A DNA stretch of 64,000 nt from Antarctobacter albus (GTDB taxonomy: Bacteria; Pseudomonadota; Alphaproteobacteria; Rhodobacterales; Rhodobacteraceae), in contig NZ_FMZI01000013.1 of assembly GCF_900101505.1 (NCBI RefSeq), positions 58,159 to 122,158 on the forward strand. Direction: 5' to 3'. Below the pieces are notes generated by a model. It searched no databases, was not told the origin of the DNA, and saw only the letters and a list, made by a program, of their open reading frames with translations. Shown here piece after piece: positions 60,113 to 64,000 of the stretch; position 1 is the stretch's first letter, and each line of letters starts with the position of its first letter. Both the position numbers and the translations under genes were made by a program.

Positions 60113-61341
60113 GCGGCAAGATCGCAATCGTGGGCGCCGGGCCTTCGGGCTGCTACCTGGCGCAGGCGCTGCTGAAGAAGGCGCCTGACCTGCAGGTCGA
60201 CCTGATCGACCAACTGCCGGTGCCCTACGGGCTGGTCCGCTATGGCGTCGCTGCCGATCACCAGGGCACCAAGGGTGTCGCGCGTCAGTTTGCGCGGGTC
60301 TTCGAACGCCAGGGGGCGCGGTTCTTCGGCAACGTGGCGATCGGGCGGGATGTGACGCTGGACGATCTCCGCGCGGCCTATGATGCCGTGGTGCTGGCGG
60401 CAGGTCTCTCGACGGACCGCAGGCTGGCTGTGCCCGGTGACGATTTGCCGGGTGTCTATGGCGCCGGTCGGCTGACCCGGGCGCTGTTCGAACATCCGGA
60501 CGCCGAGGAACTGCCTGACCTGGGCGCGCATCCCGTCATCGTCGGCAATGGTAACGTGGCCATCGACCTGCTGCGGTTGCTTGCCAAGGCGCCGGAGGAG
60601 CTGGACGGCTCCGACCTGGGAGAGGGGCCGAGCCGCTGGCTGGCCCAAAGCGGGATCAAGACGATCACCATCACCGGGCGGTCGCCTGCGGCGCGGGCCA
60701 AGTTCGACGCCGTCATGGTCAAGGAGCTGGCCAAGCTTTCGGATGTACGGATCGAGGTGGTCGGTGCCGGTGACAGCGACGACCCGGCCGAACTGAAGAC
60801 ACTGGAGGCGCTGACGGCGATCCACGGACATGGGGATGGGGCCAAGCGGATCATCTTTCGCTTTGGCCTGACGCCGAAGGCGGTGGAAGGCGAAGGGCAG
60901 GTGCAGGCGGTACGGTTCGACACGGAAAGTGGCGAAGAGGTCATCCCCTGCACATCCGTCCTGACCGCCATCGGTTTCGAGGCGGCGCCGGGCCTTCCGC
61001 GCGATGCGCTGGTCGCCGAGGCCGCCGATGCCGAAGAAGGGCGCCTGGCGCCCGGGCTGTTCGCTGCCGGATGGTTCCGGCGCGGTCCGCGCGGCACGAT
61101 CCCCGAGAACCGCGCCGACGCGCAGGCATTGGCATCTGTCATCCTCGATGACTTCTCGGCCGATCCGACGCGCATGGGCGGCCAGGTGTTCGACGGATTG
61201 GACAATATCGTCGATTACTCTGGCTGGAGCCGCATCGACGCCGCCGAAACAGGGGCCGCGCCCGAGGGGCGCTGCCGCACCAAACTCGCCACCCGGGAGA
61301 CAATGCTCGGGGTTGCAGGAGCAAGGGAGACGACGAAATGA
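60109..61341 (+). CDS. NADPH:ferredoxin/adrenodoxin reductase-type flavoprotein
   Basis: FAD enzyme of 410 residues. FAD motif IAIVGAGPSGCYLAQALLKK, the adrenodoxin-reductase hallmark LPVPYGLVRYGVAADH, NADP motif HPVIVGNGNVAIDLLRLL and AGWFRRGPRGTIPENRADA. It moves electrons from NADPH to a one-electron carrier. Because a flavodoxin gene overlaps it by four bases and no ferredoxin gene is present, the flavodoxin is its likely partner and the Rieske oxygenase the final acceptor. Confidence 0.9.
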   Translation: MSGKIAIVGAGPSGCYLAQALLKKAPDLQVDLIDQLPVPYGLVRYGVAADHQGTKGVARQFARVFERQGARFFGNVAIGRDVTLDDLRAAYDAVVLAAGLSTDRRLAVPGDDLPGVYGAGRLTRALFEHPDAEELPDLGAHPVIVGNGNVAIDLLRLLAKAPEELDGSDLGEGPSRWLAQSGIKTITITGRSPAARAKFDAVMVKELAKLSDVRIEVVGAGDSDDPAELKTLEALTAIHGHGDGAKRIIFRFGLTPKAVEGEGQVQAVRFDTESGEEVIPCTSVLTAIGFEAAPGLPRDALVAEAADAEEGRLAPGLFAAGWFRRGPRGTIPENRADAQALASVILDDFSADPTRMGGQVFDGLDNIVDYSGWSRIDAAETGAAPEGRCRTKLATRETMLGVAGARETTK

Positions 61342-61805
61342 AGATCACCATCCTTTACGGCACCGAAACCGGCAACGCAGAAATGCTGGCCGAGGACATC
61401 CAGTCCGAGATCGAGGGAGACCACGAGGTCGAAATCTCCAACCTCGAGGATTTCGCGCCTGCGGATTTCGACGCGGACTGTTTTTATCTGTTGGTCTGTT
61501 CGACCTATGGAGACGGCGACCTGCCGGCCTCGGCCCAGCCTTTTGCGGATGCGATGGCGGCGGAAAAGCCGGACCTGGCGGCGATCCATTTCGCGATTTT
61601 CGGCCTGGGTGACAGCGAATACGACGAGACCTTCAACCACGGCCCCAAGAAACTGGCGGAACTGATGATTGCGCACGGCGCCCACCAGGTGGGTGAACGC
61701 GTGGCGCATGATGCCTCCGGCAGCGACATGGCCGAAGACCTGGCCTTTCCCTGGGCCGAAACGGTCATCGCCGAGGTATCGGAAAAGCTGGGCGAGGCAG
61801 CCTGA
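61338..61805 (+). CDS. Flavodoxin (MioC-like)
   Basis: FMN protein of 155 residues. The phosphate-binding loop is ILYGTETGNAEMLAEDI at the N-terminus; the two flavin-contact loops are visible as LVCSTYGDGDLPASAQPF and FGLGDSEYDETFNHG. It carries single electrons between flavoprotein reductase and an acceptor. In this operon that acceptor is probably the Rieske oxygenase, a role normally filled by a ferredoxin. Confidence 0.9.
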   Translation: MKITILYGTETGNAEMLAEDIQSEIEGDHEVEISNLEDFAPADFDADCFYLLVCSTYGDGDLPASAQPFADAMAAEKPDLAAIHFAIFGLGDSEYDETFNHGPKKLAELMIAHGAHQVGERVAHDASGSDMAEDLAFPWAETVIAEVSEKLGEAA

Positions 61806-62404
61806 TGACCCCCGCAGAACTGCGCGAAAGGCTCGTCGCTCCTTGGCGGCACGGTGAACACGCCGACCTGCGCGGGGTGACCTGCGAGGGGCGGCTGGAC
61901 CTGTCTGGCTGCGAGGTCGCGGGCTTCGACCTTTCCGGAGCCAGGTTCCCCGAAGGCATCGACGCCCGGGGCGCACGCTTCCTGGGGCTCAGCTGGTTGC
62001 GGGACGTGCGGTTTGGCGGGCGTGCGGATTTTGGCGGCGCGGTCTTCCTGAATGACGCCCGTTTCGAAGGCGCCCGGTTTGACGGTGCCGCCCGTTTTTC
62101 GGGGATCGAGTTTAGAGGCATCGGTCGCTTCGATGGCGCGCGCTTTGAGGCAGAGGCCGATTTCTCGGGCGCGGTGGGCTATGGCAACTGCTCGCTGGCG
62201 CAGGTGTCCATGCAGGGGCCGACCAGCTTTCGCGACAGCGAATGGCTGGGCGGTCTGTGGTGCCAGGATGCCGCGCTGCCAGCCGATGCCGACCTGGCCG
62301 AAACCCAGGTGCACGGGCGCCTTTGGCTGCGCGGGGCACGGCAGGGGAACGGCGCACTGAAACCGGCTGCCTTCGGAATGTCCTTCGGCTATACCTATCT
62401 CTGA
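61805..62404 (+). CDS. Pentapeptide-repeat-like beta-helix protein
   Basis: Protein of 199 residues, last gene of the operon, start overlapping the flavodoxin stop by one base. Residues 20-165 show five-residue periodicity with central F/L (ADLRGVTCEGRLDLSGCEVA, FDLSGARFPEGIDARGARF, FEGARFDGAARFSGIEF), the pattern of right-handed quadrilateral beta-helices. No membrane segment or enzymatic motif. Its function in a catabolic operon is unknown; a scaffold or protein-protection role is conceivable. Confidence 0.78.
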   Translation: MTPAELRERLVAPWRHGEHADLRGVTCEGRLDLSGCEVAGFDLSGARFPEGIDARGARFLGLSWLRDVRFGGRADFGGAVFLNDARFEGARFDGAARFSGIEFRGIGRFDGARFEAEADFSGAVGYGNCSLAQVSMQGPTSFRDSEWLGGLWCQDAALPADADLAETQVHGRLWLRGARQGNGALKPAAFGMSFGYTYL

Positions 62405-62405
62405 C

Positions 62406-62432
62406 AGGGCGCGCGCGTTACCGGCGCGCCCT
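62406..62432. terminator. Hairpin at the operon end, convergent with iclR
   Basis: AGGGCGCGC and GCGCGCCCT form a perfect 9-bp stem with a 9-base loop, directly after the stop of the pentapeptide gene and ending where the IclR gene ends. Only TTAG follows, so efficiency is uncertain. Confidence 0.55.
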
Positions 62433-63247
62433 TAGATCTGTTCCGAGGCCCAGCCGCGATAGCCAAGCGCCTCGGAAATCTCTCGTGCCGCGGATTTCAA
62501 GTCTGCCTCGATCTGGCCGGCCTGCGGGCTGTCCGGCGCAAAGGCACTGACGTGACCGGTCACGTTGATGGCCGCGATGGCGCGCCCCTGGTGGTCATAA
62601 ACGGCCACGGCGGCCGATCCGATTTCGCGTTCGAAGTTCGCGACACTCCACGACATGCCACGCGCCCGGTCCTCGGCCAGCTGGTTCTCGAGTTCCTCGA
62701 GGCTGGTGCGGGTCTTGTTCGTGTAGGCCTCCAGCGGATGGGCACTGTAGAGTGTCCGCAGATCCGCCGACGACAGTTCGGCCAACAGGATGCGCCCGAT
62801 CGTCGTGGCATGGGCGGGCAGATGAGTGCCCTCGCGTACGGTGCTGGCAAGGTGCGAATTCGGGGTCTCGCGCGCGAGGTAGATGATCTCATGCCCTTCG
62901 CGTATCCCCAGGTGTGCAGAGAGGCTGAGCCGGTCGACCAGCTTGGCCAGGATCGGCCGGGCCGTGGGGATCAGCCCGCGTTCGTTCAGCGCCTCTGTCG
63001 CAAGGGCGATCAAGCCGGTCCCGAGACGATAGCCGCCGTCATCCGGCAAGGTCTCGATGATGCGCTCGGCTTCGAGCGTGGCCAGAAGACGGATCAGCGT
63101 CGTGCGGTTGATGCCGATGTCCTTGGCCGTCTTGCTCATGTTGCGGCAACGATTGCCGGCCGCGATATGGCGCAGAACCGCAAGGGCCCGCACAACGGGC
63201 GGAACAGAGTAGTCAGGATGGGGCTTGGCGTCGATGTCGTCCGGCAT
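62432..63247 (-). CDS. IclR-family regulator, likely controller of the catabolic operon
   Basis: Regulator of 271 residues. Winged helix: RALAVLRHIAAGNRCRNMSK and AKDIGINRTTLIRLLATLEA; effector domain with SAHLGIREGHEIIYLARETP and EIGSAAVAVYDHQGRAIAAI. Start 63247 has AGGGA at eight bases; 63274 would put the start inside the operator, and a longer frame to 63571 is not supported. It is convergent with the 14-gene operon, and its own promoter carries the operator dyad found twice in the divergent region at 48.6-48.8 kb. Confidence 0.88.
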   Translation of the reverse strand: MPDDIDAKPHPDYSVPPVVRALAVLRHIAAGNRCRNMSKTAKDIGINRTTLIRLLATLEAERIIETLPDDGGYRLGTGLIALATEALNERGLIPTARPILAKLVDRLSLSAHLGIREGHEIIYLARETPNSHLASTVREGTHLPAHATTIGRILLAELSSADLRTLYSAHPLEAYTNKTRTSLEELENQLAEDRARGMSWSVANFEREIGSAAVAVYDHQGRAIAAINVTGHVSAFAPDSPQAGQIEADLKSAAREISEALGYRGWASEQI

Positions 63248-63271
63248 GAAATCGTCCCTGGCGCGGTTGTC

Positions 63272-63299
63272 CATATTTGAACGCGTAGCGCAAAATATG
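63272..63299 (-). promoter_or_regulatory. Operator copy C, before the iclR gene
   Basis: CATATTTGAAC (63272-63282) and CGCAAAATATG (63289-63299) form a dyad. The TATTTGAAC and AAAATATGA parts are the same as in copy B at 48744-48775, with spacing one base longer. It lies 25 bases before the regulator start, suggesting autoregulation and shared control with the operon. Confidence 0.65.
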
Positions 63300-64000
63300 A
63301 GCAGATGTCGACCGGGGAATTGGTCGGAGATCGTCTTGTCCGGCCAGCGGGCCGGCCCCATCGAGCCTTGTTCGAGCGCACCGGTCGCTCTGTTGGACAG
63401 GTCACACATGCACGGAGGGCCGGTGAAGGAAGGAAGCCGGGGTGGGCATGCCTCACTGATCGGAGCCAGCCCCCCTTGCCGGGCCGGATTCGTCCCGGAG
63501 CGATACGGGGTTCGGTCTGGAAAGGTGGGGGAGGGCGCCCTTTCGGAGGCGTGGCTGCTCAAGTGAGCCATTTAAGTGATTGTCTTCAATAGGTTTTGTA
63601 GGATTTCCCGAAAAAATCCGAATTTCTCCAAAAAACTGCTTGCGGGTTTTGATGTGTAACCGTAAAAGCCCCTTCACCGGCGGCGCTGAGGCGCTGATCG
63701 GGAGGCCGGACGGGACGGCGGGGCGATGCTCCGGGGACTGCGAGGCAACAATCTGAGGCAATGACGGGCGGGCGCGCCGAGCAAGTTAGGGCGCACCGGT
63801 TCGGTTTTTGTCTCTACGCTATTTGACATTGATGGTATCTGAAGAGATATGCGGGCGGCTCTGGTTCATTTCGATGGATCAAGCTTCTGTATATCGCGCT
63901 TCTAGGGCTTCGGTCCGATGATGAAGTGTCAGCTTCACTGTTTGTATGGACTTCGTTCCCTTGGAACGATGTACATCAAACAGATGACTCTTTGTTTGGG
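63300..64000. other. Region without a supportable gene
   Basis: About 700 bases to the window end. The first part is GC-rich with only out-of-frame open stretches; from about 63570 the composition becomes AT-richer. A TTGACA with 17-base spacer and GATATG at 63823-63851 could be a plus-strand promoter for a gene beyond the window, but no start codon with a good ribosome binding site follows inside it. Confidence 0.4.

Noticed and set aside
63248..63571. N-terminal extension of the IclR gene by about 108 codons
   Set aside because: The extension is Pro/Arg-rich, covers the operator dyad and is not part of the IclR fold; the start at 63247 has a ribosome binding site.
63453..63761. Minus-strand frame of 102 codons in the terminal gap
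   Set aside because: No ribosome binding site, no domain, crosses a composition change; treated as chance.

Overview
The window is GC-rich, densely packed bacterial chromosome. It most resembles a marine Rhodobacterales (roseobacter-type) alphaproteobacterium. The grounds are the mix of TRAP, TTT (tripartite tricarboxylate), polyamine-type and taurine/NMT1-type transporters, a Hint-domain protein, a very large RTX protein, a bactofilin, a DUF1127 micro-protein and several IclR/GntR-controlled catabolic operons. No rRNA, tRNA, CRISPR array, phage or intact insertion sequence was seen.

Layout. 1-4460: polyamine-type ABC transporter (ATPase cut by the window edge) translationally coupled to an Asp/Glu/hydantoin racemase. 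4602-6377: SLC13/DASS anion transporter, convergent with a gntR-tcuA-tcuB tricarballylate-type operon (6391-9531). 9676-13385: minus-strand housekeeping and stress genes (DMT exporter, DUF1127 protein, DsbA-like protein, WrbA, LysR, bactofilin). 13570-18383: a graveyard of decayed genes: an oxidoreductase whose only sensible start is ATA, a carboxymuconolactone-decarboxylase-like gene with two amber stops and a frameshift, a LysR gene with a deletion and a frameshift, a sugar dehydrogenase with two indels, a truncated cyclophilin-like gene and a frameshifted SDR. 18466-29171: Hint-domain protein, small exported proteins, a 7TMR-DISM histidine kinase with a divergent LuxR-type regulator, and a 2005-residue RTX protein with a LamG-like insert and three 88-residue tandem repeats.

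29224-37447: a TRAP transporter, an AMP-forming CoA ligase and a double-hotdog dehydratase, divergent from iclR-thioesterase-CoA-transferase; together they look like an uptake and CoA-activation module for an unknown organic acid. 37458-43770: TctD/TctE two-component system with a third, periplasmic-binding-protein gene, divergent from tctCBA; tandem TGACAGG repeats lie between them. 43830-45660: IclR regulator and a bicupin. 45700-47400: an AT-richer island with an orphan membrane-anchored protein.

47446-63247: the most interesting region. A NicC-like flavoprotein monooxygenase is divergent from a tightly overlapping 14-gene operon: small HTH protein, ABC importer, Rieske oxygenase, SDR, alpha/beta hydrolase, type I extradiol dioxygenase, second SDR, ThDP enzyme, aspartate-dehydrogenase-like enzyme, aldehyde dehydrogenase, adrenodoxin-type reductase, flavodoxin and a pentapeptide-repeat protein. 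It is closed by a convergent IclR gene. The same roughly 30-bp dyad operator occurs before the monooxygenase, before the operon and before the IclR gene. The set reads as an uptake, ring-hydroxylation and meta-cleavage pathway for an unidentified, perhaps nitrogen-containing, aromatic compound, with a flavodoxin as the probable electron donor. The last 750 bases hold no gene I can support.
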